Shown here piece after piece: positions 50,480 through 63,200 of a stretch of 64,000 bases of DNA (its first letter is position 1; the number at the start of each line of letters is the position of its first letter). The stretch is from Aspidiotus rigidus (taxonomy: Eukaryota > Arthropoda > Insecta > Hemiptera > Diaspididae). The notes under the pieces are model-generated. The model worked only from the letters and a program-made list of their open reading frames with translations. It was not told the DNA's origin and did not search any database. Both the position numbers and the translations under genes were made by a program. The DNA lies in NCBI GenBank assembly GCA_035079385.1, contig JAVHKY010000054.1, positions 11,385,501 to 11,449,500 on the forward strand, read 5' to 3'.

Positions 50480-51365
50480 TCATTTACTTATCTGAACTTC
50501 TCCCAAGACTTCAGGTGCAGCTACTCGAACTTTCATTTGGCGGCTGGTGTCACCAATATAAAAGCCTCCACAATCCCCACATTCCAACTTATAAACACCA
50601 CTCCTCTCATCAATGGGTATGGGGTCCTTCAGTCTCACAAACAACCCCTTAACTGTTGTAGGGTTGTAGAACGCGGGTCTGAGGCCAAACGGGCGGAGGG
50701 CCCGACCCAATTGGAGGGAGAACTTCCCCAGAAAAGGGAGACTGATCCAACGCAACCGGCGATCACGGATCATGTCTCATCGGGGGAGGGAGGTGGTGGA
50801 ATCAAGAATGCTCCTTGTAACTTTCCTCCGAACCATCACGTCAACGTCGACATTGACCCCATTTACTCTAGCCAGGTGTTTTATTGTGAGTCGCATCGGG
50901 GTATTCTTCTTATGCACATTGGGCAGCCTATAGAGGAGGGGGGGGGGCTTAGGAACAAAGAGGGCTTTTTTCAGAGCAGGAGTCTTGATAATAGTCTCAC
51001 TCCTGTTGATGACACTCCTAGCACCACACTGCTGGAGGACCTCGTGGACCTTGGAAGAATAGGCGGATTTCTCCATCACCACAACAGCATTTCCCTTGTC
51101 CGCCTTAGTGACGATTAAATCTCCCTCTTTAATCTTCCTCTTTAAACCTTGAATCACTCCTTCCAATTTATTACTCATGCGGGGGAGGGGGTTATTGCGG
51201 ACTATCTCGGCACAAACTTTCTGGGTATTGAAACCAGGGCCAATCTTGACGGCAAAATCCGCAACAACATTAGCCAAGGTTTCATCTTTCTTGAGGGGAG
51301 GTAGACTAAATTTCAAACCTTTCTCAAATAGGGCTGTTTCATCACCACTTAACACTACCTGACTA
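50480..51365 (-). pseudogene. Penelope-like retroelement, internally deleted (N-terminal region plus GIY-YIG endonuclease)
   Basis: Minus strand: LSGDETALFEKGLKFSLPP, then LIVTKADKGNAVVVMEKSAY and PPLLYRLPNVHKKNTPMRL are the N-terminal/early RT region of Penelope-like elements. Close to 50780 the frame shifts and jumps straight to the C-terminal part: LPFLGKFSLQLGRALRPFG, PAFYNPTTVKGLF and SGVYKLECGDCGGFYIGDTS, the GIY-YIG endonuclease. The RT palm (YVDD) is missing, so an internal deletion is present. It lies within the MULE boundaries. Non-functional. Confidence 0.88.
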
Positions 51366-51606
51366 TTATTTATGAGGGGAGATGGAATTTATGAACGTCA
51401 ACACCATCACTCGACCCTTCCTCAACCACATCACCATTAGCCTTCATTAGAGAGGACAACAACGCCGATATGAGCCTCTGCGCCGCATCCTTCAGCGCCG
51501 ATTCGTGCGGCGCCGAATGAAGTCCGCGCCTAGATGGCGGCGCCGATTCGTCCTGCGCCGAATTATCCGCGCCGAATTGAACTAGATTCAATTTCTCTAC
51601 CTCACA

Positions 51607-53702
51607 TTAATATATTGATTTGTCATCAAGGTATAAAACGCTACCCGGTCGTTGTATCGGGTCAAGATATGAGTGATTCTGTAAGAGATGCTTTCCGCGG
51701 ATCCAGAAGATGCGGCAGCGAATAACCGGAGGGTCGACGGTTATTGTTAGTTGGGAGTGAGACGATGAGCTCAAGGAAGTTGAGGAAGGGAGTGCCTCTC
51801 TCAATAGTGATAATGAAGGATGGAAAGAAATGAGTCTATTGAGAAAAGGAGGTTAGTTTGGATTTGGAACTATCCCACACGCAAAAGATGTCGTCTACAT
51901 ATCGGTACCATTCTAGGATGTGAGGACATCCAGGAAATTCTTCCAAATCTCAGATTCGAGGTGGGCCGTGGAGACCTCGGCGACCAGCGACGATAGAGGT
52001 CGCCCGTAGGCAGTCCATCTGGGAAGGTGTAGATTATAGGTGGTTCCCTTAAATTTACGCGATCAATGGAGATCAAGATGAGCTTACGAAATTATGCCGC
52101 ATCTTAAGGGAGCTTGTTCTGGAGTAAGTTGCACGAAAGGGCAACTGGGATATTGGAGAACATGTTGCAAGCATCAAAGAAGATGAGGATCGCCTCGGCG
52201 TACTTCGTTAGCGACTTCGGCAAAATGGCGAACAGATCTTGGAAATACCAATTTGCCAGCATTTTTGATAAAACGAAGGCTAAAACCGGTCTAATGGGAG
52301 ACCTGGTTTATGTCATGATTACCATCCAATAACTTTTTAGCCATCTGATGACTTCGCGAGTAGGCAAGGCTGATTGTCTGCTGTAAGACCTCCTTGTTTA
52401 CGTTGCGGAAATTGTAGTATAGAACGTAGAGTTTACCAGCTAAAGATCGTGCTTTTTTATTGCCTTAGCAATCATGCGTCATCACCTTGTATGCCTTGAA
52501 TTCTTGGTGTATTTTCACCGAATTGTCCGTTCCATTTGGACCGCATTCGAAGAAATATTTCATCTATAAATAGTAGTACGATGCACGTGATAATAAACAG
52601 ACTAGATTGTATTTATATCTGAAATATTAGGTTTTGGAAAACAGGCCATACAGGCGCGGAAGGGCTGTATACATCATCAGGGCAGAATCTCGGTCACGTT
52701 TAGATTGTAAAATATTGGTTTAGTTTCAGATAGCAGCACATACCTGGCGATTGTAGTTATCAAAGTTGAAATTAGTGGAGATATCGTTGTTATCGAGTGG
52801 GTAGGTGTGTAGATGGACGCCTTAGTCAGCTTTTACGAAGACGGCATTATTGTTGCATAATTTCTTCCTGATATTGTAGAAAAGATTTATGTGTTTCAGA
52901 TGGGGTCCAGAGGTCGGGAGTTGGTAGTAAAGTTAATAATGAGTGTTCTTTATTTCGGCTTATAATATTTATCAATCGTTGTCTGACTACCCCCCTGAGA
53001 TACTACATCAGCAACAGTTAGTACTCGTAAACCTTTTTCCTCGTTTTCGACGAATAATTTCTTTTGATGCTCGCGTCGTCGTCGCCGACGTCTTTCGTTC
53101 GGCAGCGTTTCGAACTTGGAATTTTCACAGGCCTCCATCCAATATTGTTCATGAGGGAGTGATCGCCTTGAAATTTTGCAGATTTTAAACTGCGAGTATT
53201 ATGTATAACTCGTTCCCATATTGAAACACACTCCGTGCCGTATATTTAAGCGGGAATCATTACGAACTCTATAGTCCATATATCGGCTGTGAGTCACGTG
53301 TCGGCAAAAGTTGGTTTCGGAAAATATTTTAGTGGGAAAAAATGTTGTGTCGGAAAAAATTTTTCGGAAAAATGTCACCGAATCAATTTGAGTCAGAGCG
53401 AACCTCGTACCTCGTTCCAGAAGAGATTTTTCGTCTTCCGAGAATTCTATATCTATGAGATTGATGACAGGCGGAGCCAAGGTGAGGTCAGGCGGTTTAA
53501 GAGGAGATTTTCCAAACATTGTTGAGTTGGACAGACGGGCAAGGTTCTGGAGTTTGTTCTTGCCTAACACGATCGATAGTTTCTTGTATTTCTGATTGGA
53601 AGAGGAGATCAAAGAAAAGTAGTTGTCTTCAGGTAACAGGGTTGCGAGCTTTCTCGGCAATATTGGGAGATGAGTATTAAAGAATACTGCTTGGAGAACC
53701 AA
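51607..53702 (-). pseudogene. Penelope-like retroelement copy with RT core, multiply frameshifted
   Basis: Minus strand order: INLIDIEFSEDEKSLLERGT (53199-53702, N-terminal region), NNNAVFVKAD near 52860, a DGLPTGD segment (counterpart of the RT DGLPMGDPLS motif) near 52020, and HILEWYRYVDDIFCVW (RT catalytic YVDD) near 51890-51935, followed by SFLNRL-type sequence. Frames change repeatedly, so it is decayed. The C-terminal GIY-YIG part is not seen before the MULE's right end at 51589. It differs from the copy at 50480-51365, so at least two Penelope-like insertions occurred. Confidence 0.85.
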
Positions 53703-56700
53703 CTTCTCCGTGCTAATGGAAATTTGTGAATGTTTACATTTTCAAAAATATCAGCTTTGCTGAATAAATGGTATTTATTTTTCTTTAATCATCAAAATAT
53801 GCCTACTTCTTTAATTCACCTATTGAGGTGTTGCTCAAATTCGTGTCCTGCAAAAAACTCCTGAATTATCTCTAATATCTATGTATTGTTTGTCAAATGT
53901 TTTCTTTTTTTTTTCTTTCGTGTTCATCAGAAATAATTCTCGATAATTACGCTTTGGTCTTTCCGTACAAGGTTTCATTTATAATGAACGCGAAAATTTT
54001 TTACACGCATTGTGATCGTCTGGCCCTTATAGAGCGTTGAAAGAATGACGCTAATTTGCGTCCGTCGTCCCAAAGTAGGGTGTCACGAACTTACAGTGTA
54101 GAAAGTTGTTGCGGTTTACGCGCGTTCGACCACAATAGCCCACGACGAAGTACTACGTGAAAGTACATGTAATATACGGTGCGCAGTGTGTAGGGTGCGA
54201 AAGTTTCTCTCGAGCATAGGAAAATAGAAATATAACCCAATTATGTGGTTGAACGAAGGATTGGAAGTTCGAATGCGGGGGAAGGATATGTGCCAAGGGA
54301 GTTGCAATTGCGATAGGGGCCGAAATCAGGGCTAGAATATTCATCGCTTCCTTAATAGATATTATCATATTTAGCCAAGAACGTTACCACCGCCGAATCA
54401 TAGAACCCATGTGGGAATTATGCGATCGAGTCTTTCTTGCGCGGTTATGATTGAAATTACTGTTATTCGAATAATATACTGTTCTACTGCGATGACTTAT
54501 CTGCGCGCTCGAATCTATTTTCGGACTGGAGATCGAGCACAAGAAACAAGCACCCCTTATGGACTAGTCGACAAACTAATAAACGACTTTTTTTTCGCCT
54601 CTCGCTGCCAATTTACATTGATAAAATGTACGGGTCTAAAGTTCGAGTTGTTTTAATTACAATATTAGAGATCGATGCTGGAAAAAGAGGATTGAGTTAA
54701 GAAAATTTGCAATATTTCCTAATACACGAGGTCGGTTCTTCTGGATGCGTCTTTCGATTCTATATAGAACTTACCGTAACGCCCGCATCATTCAAATATC
54801 ATTAGCATCAGATGCATACTCGAAATAATTACACATCTGTTACCTTTTGGAGTGATCCTTTCATACGCTTATTCCCTTCTTTTCTTTTTCTTATTTTTCG
54901 ACGTTGTATCGTTATTAAATTGCGCTTAAATGTCAACTCCGATTTCATTTCGTTCATATATTCGTCGACGTAATTCTCGTTTACAGATGATATAGATTTT
55001 AATGCGATATTTCGCCTCATTTCACGTCGCTAAACGATAGCTTTAATGAAACTTTAATTGTCTGATGTACAACTATCCGGTTTTAATTATCGCACGCGAT
55101 GTAGTTTATGTGGTGAAAATCCGTGCTTCAACCCTCGCGTAAATTCGAAAAAATAGAAAAGGAAGTAATCGGTGGTGTGTTTACATTGACTAGCGGTGCA
55201 TTGTTTTAGTATGGAAAACCGCCTGCGGAATAACTAACAATAGGACATGAACTCACAATGGAAAAGACAAGGGGAAATTTGAGTACTCAAGCCGAGCATA
55301 CGTGATCAATATCACTGCTGGATTCTTTTTCTTCTCGTTTCTGACCGCATATGAAAATGTTTCATCATTGAAATATATTGAACGTGTACATACAACTTTC
55401 AAACACACATGGTCTTGCGGTCCCTATTGCTTATTGTTAGTTCATAGTAATCGGGCGTTTGAAAGGGTAAGCTTGCAATGGTAATTGTAAAGGATCTTTG
55501 AGGAAAGACTATTTTGATTGGACTTCGAGTAAAACAACTGACTTACCACTTTGTATATCTATAAATAAAAAAAATGAAGAGAATTCACTAATATCTGTGT
55601 TCGTTGAAGTATAATTGCACTTACAAGTTCCGCGTTTTTTTTCTTATTACAAATTCTATAATAAGTAACACTAATCAGCCTAGTATAAAAGCCCAAGTTC
55701 CCAAACTCAGTTGAATGTTGAGGATATTCTCATCGCAGACAATGCATTTAATGCCCACTGATGTTCTCCTATGTCATGTGGTTAAAATTAATTCTATTGC
55801 ATGTGTGAGTAACGAAGTGTACCATTACCGATGTATTCCAGAACAAGAGCACTTACCATCGTCCTTTATTTGGCCAAAAGAGGATCGAGGAAATTGTGGG
55901 AATAAGCTTAATGGTCGATATTTTTTCAAATTCCCATAGAATTTTCGTGATTTTCAGTTTTTTAAAATGTGAACTTGTTTCGACACAGCAGCATGTTGGG
56001 TGATTATGAGTCACTATAGAACCAAAGTTTTCGTCGTTTGTACGTATACGAGCTAAGATTTGAGTAATTTTGGTACCCGTTGAATGAAAACGTGAGCAGT
56101 GCCAACCTAGCCCCCACAAATGACTGAAATATTGGCATCACTGTCGAAAGAAGGCTTAGATAGAGAAATTCAAATATTTTACAAGTTTTACCTGTAGCAT
56201 AAGTACCGTATTTGTAATTGAACAATTGGATTCATTGGAACTGCGATGATTTTATAGCAGTTTAAAAAACTCTAGACCAAATAACTCTATCTGTCGGGTC
56301 CTTCAACTGGGTATTCTATGATGATGACGACGGCTTCCACAATGACCTTTGAATAATTGTTTGAACCTGTCGTCGAAAATCTTTGTCGTGAGGACGTCTG
56401 ACCCAATATTTCGAATACATTGTCTCAGCTGAATTTGCTAGATGGACGCGACGGCAAGCGTCTGAATGATTATTGCGCCTAGTAATTTGCGTTTATTTGA
56501 TCAGTCCAGTACACACCTGCTCAAGTCAGCAGAAACTAAACCAGAGTAGAATTCCTGAAACAGTTGTATGAAATTTCTGGCATAGCCAAATAAATGAAGT
56601 TCGCCTCCTTCCTTGGTGTTGTATAAACCTGGTATGAGAAATAGTTTTTGAGCTATCAGCTTTTGAGGGGCTCACTCACTCATTGGTCTCTGTTTCGGTT

Positions 56701-58955
56701 TAGCATAAGTCTGATATAAAATATTTTGAGGTATCGCCTTTCGCGGGGCTCACTCGCGGACGCGGGGTTTACTCGCAAATTTCTATGATAAAAAAGGTGG
56801 GGGAATTCGTTCCATTTGAGACTGTGGATCGAGAACGATTATAGAGAGGGCGTAGTTAATTTTTAGGTAGTCTCGAAGTTATGTTTTTACTATACAGAGA
56901 GCGCAAGTGGAAGCGTGCTAACTATTAAAAGTAGAGTGGACAACAATTTCGTACTCATTATTTATTTTATTAAAGTACAATATAATAAATCGTACAAATT
57001 CTGGAAAAGCGTGCTTTACAGCGTAACGCTTGACAGTGACTGCGGGTTACTTTTCTCCACCTAATGGACATAAAGGAAACAAAAGCTGTCCATCAGTCTC
57101 TAGTAAGAGAGTATAAGTTCATCTATAAAAGCTAATCTCGCAGCGTCAAGGTACTGGGGCAATTCTTTTTAGCAGACAATTCTGAGGTTACCCCACCAAC
57201 GAGCTTTCGATGTGTTTCGATAAATTTATTTCTATTCCTTGCTACAGTAAAGCGTCGAGGTGCAATTCAGTTGATTCGCCATAAAGTGACGGAGGAAGCT
57301 TATAAAGGAATTTGCTAGGATTACGTAGAGGAAAAGGTTTTGTGGATAAACTTACATCATTCGTGTCCATTTGTTCGAGCGTTTCTGTCTGCCAATTCGA
57401 CGACGACATGACGATCGGAAAATTCGGGATTACGTACAAAAAAATGCGGATTGGAAAATTATAAAATATTTAATTAACTGCGAAAGAATGTTGGAGAAAA
57501 AAACGAGGATATTGGAATTTTATTATTATAATGAAAGCTTTTTTCTAAATTAGTGGCCAATTAAGCGTTTTTTAAAGTTGCGCGCTGGAATTGGCGCTAA
57601 CAGCTGCTAACAGTCAAACTTGAAGAGTCGAAGCTTGCAGCTGGAGAACATTGCGATTTTGTCCGGTAGACATTAGTTTTGTTGATTTAGCGAAGCTAAA
57701 GTCGAAGATTTTCGACACTCCCCTCTTATCGGGTAGAGATTTGCACGCACAGCGTCTCTCTTGACCGGGGGGGGGGGGGGGGGGCTGTACTTGCGAATTT
57801 CAAAATCGGGCTCCGGTGAGAGAAAAGACGTGAAACATGTCAAAAGTATGAATGCAAAAAAGGAGATCATTTACTTTCTAGAAATTCATTCTTGAACCTT
57901 GGTCTCAGGAAGCGTTTGAAGTACCCTCCGGAAACCGTCATTTCATCCGCGTGCATTATAACATTTCTATCTGGTACCCAGATCTAGTCTGCCTTTTCTC
58001 TAGTGAGACCTTTCCTCCTAACATTCATTGCAACATATAGGCCTACAAATGGTTGACTGTATTGCTGTTCAGTTGAGCATAGACGTACTAGATTGCTTTA
58101 GGCGTTAAGGGAACCGTTTTTATTTCAAAAGACTTGTAGATCCCATCAGAAACGGTGGCTGAACATTTTGTATCCGTACCTGTTGACTTCAATTTGCATT
58201 GTGCAAAATGTCTTGGTCCTGTCAACGATAGTGGTCTGGTATTATCGTGATCGATTGATCCATTAGCTACCTCATCTCCAATATGACGAGCAGATGAATG
58301 GCAGAAAGAGAATTACAGCGGTTGCAGTGCTCATATATTCACACTGGGATTGAATTTAAAATCGTAGAAATTACACTATTGACGTACGTGTCTCAATGTT
58401 ACAAATGTTCAATCGGTTAAGGAATGATAGAATCAATTATTCGTACGGTTGTAATCGTGTACATGATAAGATCTATGTATTTTTGATTTTCAGTGGCCTA
58501 TCAAGTAAGGCACGTTCTAAACGGTCGACTTGAGTGGAGTCTATGTCTCGATTTAAATATCTTGAAATTTTATGAATTGATTCACGAACAAGGATCATCT
58601 TTAGTTTTCCAATATGGTTTTACATCACTCGGAGAAGGGGCTGATTTACTTCTTACTAGGATAATTCCTTAAGATGTAACCGGATCCATCTGCACATGAA
58701 TAGTTTGAGCGCTGATCCTCGGAAGTTTTGATATTATCATGTATATCTTCCAATCTTTATTATTTGACATATAAATTTTATACTCATTTAAGATGTGTAC
58801 ACTTTTGTGACGCCATCACCCCTTGTCTTGAGACTTATAGACACAGTTTCGGGACGTCATCAACCGCAACATCATCACCCCTAACTTTAAGAATCGGTAT
58901 TAACATGCATTTTTTGAGTAAATTAGTTACCCAAACAATCAATGGGCCTAATACA
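53703..58955. other. region with no recognised gene
   Basis: Contains a poly-G run (57767-57784) and two related blocks with GGGGCTCACTC (near 56668 and 56743) that look like diverged tandem units. Open frames such as 54116-54307 (-) and 55853-56119 (-) have no motif or splice support. Confidence 0.5.
57767..57784. repeat. poly-G tract (18 nt)
   Basis: Uninterrupted run of 18 G, a second strong outlier in an AT-rich window. Confidence 0.9.
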
Positions 58956-60223
58956 CAGTGGCGGATCAACACATTTTGCGCTCTACGCTGAAGGCAATTT
59001 CGCGCCGCTCGCTGCGCTCGCGATAATGTAAAATAACTCTCTGTTCTTTATTCTCTTCTATTCTCGGGATCAGTCACTCTGCTTCTAAGTCTCCCAACAG
59101 CCTCCATTATACCAGGCCTAAAAGCGATACTGCTCGGGTCTTCCTTATACTCGGCCTCCGAATGACGGCTGATAACAAGATACTAACAGATTTTAGAATT
59201 GAGTACTACTACTTAGTCTCCATTATACTGGGCTATTCAGTACACTCACTTTCATGAAGTCAGTTTTACCAGATGGTGATGATAAAATATCGCCTATTCC
59301 TTTGGTTGAAGGAGCCTAAAATCGCCAAGTACAAAATTGCTGTCGCTGAACCCATGAAGTAGCCCAAAATCGCCAACAATCGCCAGATTTGGTTGTCAAC
59401 GCGCCCAATTGGCGACAAAAAATCGCCGAGTTCCATGTAGCCCAATTGGCTTGTAGGAGCCAAAATAACTTTTTTGAAGCCCAATTGGCGCTTTATAGCG
59501 TAACCTGGCCACATTGCGTGAAGCCAGACCTAACATAAGACTTACATACAGCAGTAAAAGCCTTTAAACCACTTACAGATTACGAAGATTAGGAAAGGTG
59601 GTTTGAAATGGCAAATTTCAGAGTTAGGATCGGAGTCAAGGTTGATGATGTCATAGTTTATGGTAAAGAAAGAGGAGGGATATAGCATACAGGATTATTA
59701 TTGAGTGGGGGAAACTCGCGGGGTGGTGTGAACTCGCAAATTTTGGAATTACGGGTCAAGATTCAAGACTTGTTGAACTCGCGGATTTTCAGAATCATAT
59801 TTAAGGTTCTTTCCCATGGGGTGGGAGGAGGAGCAACCGGTGGGAAGGGTAAATTTCGGAGTTAGGAACTACGATTCAGGAAATTTCAGGAGGGATGTGT
59901 TTTTTGGGGGGGAAGGCCAATTCAAAGGAGTGGTGTGAACTTGCAAATTTTGGAATCAGAAGCTAGGATTCAGGAAAGATTATAAAACATGTTAAAAGAG
60001 AGGAAAAGGGAAGAGAGGGAAAGTAGTGAGAAACATCAAACGGATAATGGACCGCCCATTATCCGTACATGGCTCCTTCTGAATTTTCATACGTACACGA
60101 TTTATTCTTTCTAAGGAGGCATGAGTAAGTCGAATTATTATATTATTAAAAGAAAATTTCGCGCCGCCAAAATTCCGCGCCTTACGCTACAGCGTAGTCA
60201 GCGTATAGGGAAATCCGGCGCTG
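58956..60223. mobile_element. non-autonomous hAT element, 1.27 kb, TSD CTAATACA
   Basis: Left end CAGTGGCGGATC, right end (inverted) CAGCGCCGGATT. The perfect 8-bp duplication CTAATACA lies at 58948-58955 and 60224-60231. CAG-ends with an 8-bp TSD identify a hAT element. Subterminal sequence is rich in TTTCGCGCCGC and TACGCTG motifs on both sides. No transposase frame survives. The interior includes a cluster of CCAATTGGCG/AATCGCC subrepeats (59310-59515) and ACTCGCAAATTT blocks. Confidence 0.92.
59310..59515. repeat. GGCGATTTT/CCAATTGGCG subrepeat cluster
   Basis: At least six occurrences of AATCGCC or CCAATTGGCG within 200 bp, in the hAT interior. The 82-codon minus-strand frame here is a by-product of the repeats. 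It may be a further nested element. Confidence 0.6.
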
Positions 60224-63200
60224 CTAATACATCTCCAACAATATTTCTTGTTCTCCTATTAGACTAGTTTAGCCCAATATGCAGTATAATCCTTACTTCT
60301 TGAACTGAGCTTTTGGCTTAATTATCCTCTCGTTCGACAGTATTTCTATACTGATATGATAACGATCAGCCTAGTTTAACGCTTTTAGTTTGGTTTAGTT
60401 CCCTTCAACATTATTTCTATACTGATATACTTGTACTACGTATTGTGAGTCAGATTAATGTAGCCCCTCGTCCAGCAATATTCAGTCTACTGGATATTAT
60501 AAAGTAGGCTGAGCGTTACTCTTTTTGTATGAAAAGCTTGATGGAATTTATCACTCCTAACCTTCACACTGTAGTATGTACACTTTTGTAATGTTATCAA
60601 ACCGTGACGTCATCACCGCGTTAGATACTTCATATTATGAAAAAGTTCCGGCGGGTATCCTTCTCCCCAGAAAAGACATCCATTCAAAATCAGTTGATAG
60701 ATATTAAGACAAAAGATTTGTCGAATGATGCCTTTCAAAGATGTGCTCTAATACATACCTTCAGACTGAGGCTATTCTATAAGCTAGGCAAAATGTCATA
60801 ATATGAATCCAAAAAATTGAAATATTCAAATCGTGTAGAATTTTCGAACTACTCTCGTCTCTAAGGAGGGAAATTGATTCGCGAGTAGACACTTGGTATT
60901 AAAACTATCGAAACATTGTATGTCCAGGGCGAACTGAGGTGATTATTTTTCGAGGGTCCCAATTTACTCTCATCAAGTTTTATGAATCAGAATACCCACA
61001 GTCTCATAATATTTTTCAACTACCACCTCCAGACCTTCTTCGTCGATCTTCTCCCTTCACAGACTTCGTCACTGTCGACAGAAATGAATTTGAAGAAGCC
61101 TTACGTGTGCTACGCTAATGATGACCATCCTTTGACTCGTGAAGCCCAAATCCTGTATTTATAATTGAAGCATTAGATCGATCAAGTCTATCGCGACCGT
61201 CTTAACTTGACAACATCGATTCTTGAATTCGTTCATTTTCATACGCAATCCGGGCTTGCGAATTCTGAGCTGAAGATCGTATTCAAAGTCTATTGTGAGA
61301 ATTGTTCAATTTATGCGAGGGAAGAAAACTGAGAGAATTCGTGTTTATACTGGAAAATTTGATTCGAACAGTATCTAATTCTGCGGACAGTATTAGACAG
61401 CGAGTAGCGAAGATCGTGCAGCGCAAGGGTATTCAAAAATCGATTTTGAATGAGTTTACTGAAACCGAAAAATTGAGATAAACGAGTAAGATGAGAGGAA
61501 ATATACGTTTGAAGAGAAGAAACCATTTAATTGTCGTTCTCTTTGTACCCAAGCCGCCTTCGCTTTATGGCCTAACTGTTATTAATCGACCAATGAAGAA
61601 CCAGTTGAAGCGATCTGTATAAACTGCGCTTTAGTCACGAGCTTACAGCATCATTCATTTGCAGCTAGTAGTAGGTACTCTCAGAAACAGAGCGTGACTT
61701 TAACATGAGGAGAGAAAAAAAAAAAAAAAATTAGAAAAATATGAAAAAGACATTACGAACCGGTTACGACGGGGTTAATTTAATATTAATGGCTCTGAAG
61801 AAGTGCGCTTATAAGTTAAAGCTTTATTATCAAATATTTTTATAGCCTATTTTTACTGCCATCCAAATTTCTTTCTATCTGATTTTTCTGTACGTAAGTT
61901 CGACAATGAGCTGAGTAACTCGTGTCTACTTTTTATTTTTTTGCAATTTGAAAAAATAGATTAGAACATCAGAAAGAGCCGCGTATCGAGAATGAAGATT
62001 CAATTTTCAAAGAAGAAAAAAATAACAAGTCTCGTTATGAATAGGTAGCTATTGGCAGTGAAAATACGCGAATTATTATGTAAGCCTCTATTTTATCGGT
62101 ATTCAATCTCGCATCCCTTATACGACCTTCCTTTCAACGTCATTACGACAAAATGACTTACGGTATTTCATTGTTATCCCTAAACAGCGTAAAGATTCTG
62201 CCAATGTTGGACATTCACGCGTTGAATAGGCTAATTTTCAACGCCTACTAATAAATTACTGGGACACCCTCGTAGTGTACACAGATGAACATCTATACGA
62301 AATTTTCGAAGCTAGTAGAAAACCAATAAACAGATGTAATTTTCTTACAGCGAAGACGAAAATCTCAGCCGCGTAGAAGGTGGAAGAAAAATGAAATAAA
62401 TTATTTTCGGGTAATTTACTGAATAAATGTTCGTTGTCAAGGGAAAAGGAGCGGACCCAGCTGAGGTATTTTGATAAAAAGTAGGCAGTATTTTGTCGAG
62501 GTATGAAAAATTATTTGTGAATCGTATACGGATCGAAAAATTGAGTGCGAAGTGTTTTCAAATAATTAGAGAGCTCGATGAATACGCTTAACAGAGGGAG
62601 AGGCCGCTCTAACGCCTTCTTCGCCTTCCATTCTCGAGATCATCACCTAAAAGTTTTCTAACTTTTTACGAAGCACCTACCCTAGCCTGAAGAAAAACGC
62701 TGTAGAAGAAAACGGCTAAAAATTTCAGGGTAATCTTGAAGTATTGTAAGTCGATTGATAAATAGTCCGTCTTTTATAAAAGAGAGAGAAAAACGTATAC
62801 AAAAGCCCGTATTCATCGTCGAACCTTGCAAGAAGAAAATATTTCCATAAATCTACAACGGCCCTTGTGAAACGAGTTTTGCATAAGTTATTAGCCTAGC
62901 TGCATTACCGTGCGGCGAGTTTCTTCTTCTCATACTGGACAGTGGCCGGTCGAAACTTATTCTTTCCCTTTTGTTCCATTATTTTCCCCTTCATCATATT
63001 TTTGTATCTTTTGTCGCTTCGCCTCGACCGGCCCATCTATAATAAAAATGTCCCGTTTCTCGAACAAAGCCAAAAATAACGGTATCGATGCTGATTTGCA
63101 TTTGGAACATTAACCGAGCGACAAACGATTCAATTTACCCATATTTTCGCCTGATATTTCGTCGCCTCAATTTTCTGACCGCCAGTCATCTCTCGCGTAT

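Larger units (their letters stand above)
48792..51589. mobile_element. Mutator-like (MULE-type) composite element, 2.8 kb, TSD AATTTCTCT
   Basis: The perfect 9-bp repeat AATTTCTCT lies at 48783-48791 and 51590-51598. The ends both start with G and align as GTTNAATTCGGCGCGG in inverted orientation. Inside each end, for 100-190 bp, runs a cluster of TCGGCGCC/GCGCGGA-type subrepeats in opposite orientation. A 9-bp TSD with long subrepeat-rich ends is characteristic of Mutator-like elements. No MULE transposase is visible. The interior holds a 44-bp minisatellite and a Penelope-like fragment, so it is non-autonomous. Confidence 0.75.

Noticed and set aside
50537..51118. 193-codon plus-strand open frame
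   Set aside because: Antisense shadow of the Penelope-like fragment, whose minus-strand frames carry recognisable RT and GIY-YIG motifs.
59266..59514. 82-codon minus-strand frame with repeated Leu/Gly pattern
   Set aside because: Generated by CCAATTGGCG/AATCGCC subrepeats inside a hAT element.
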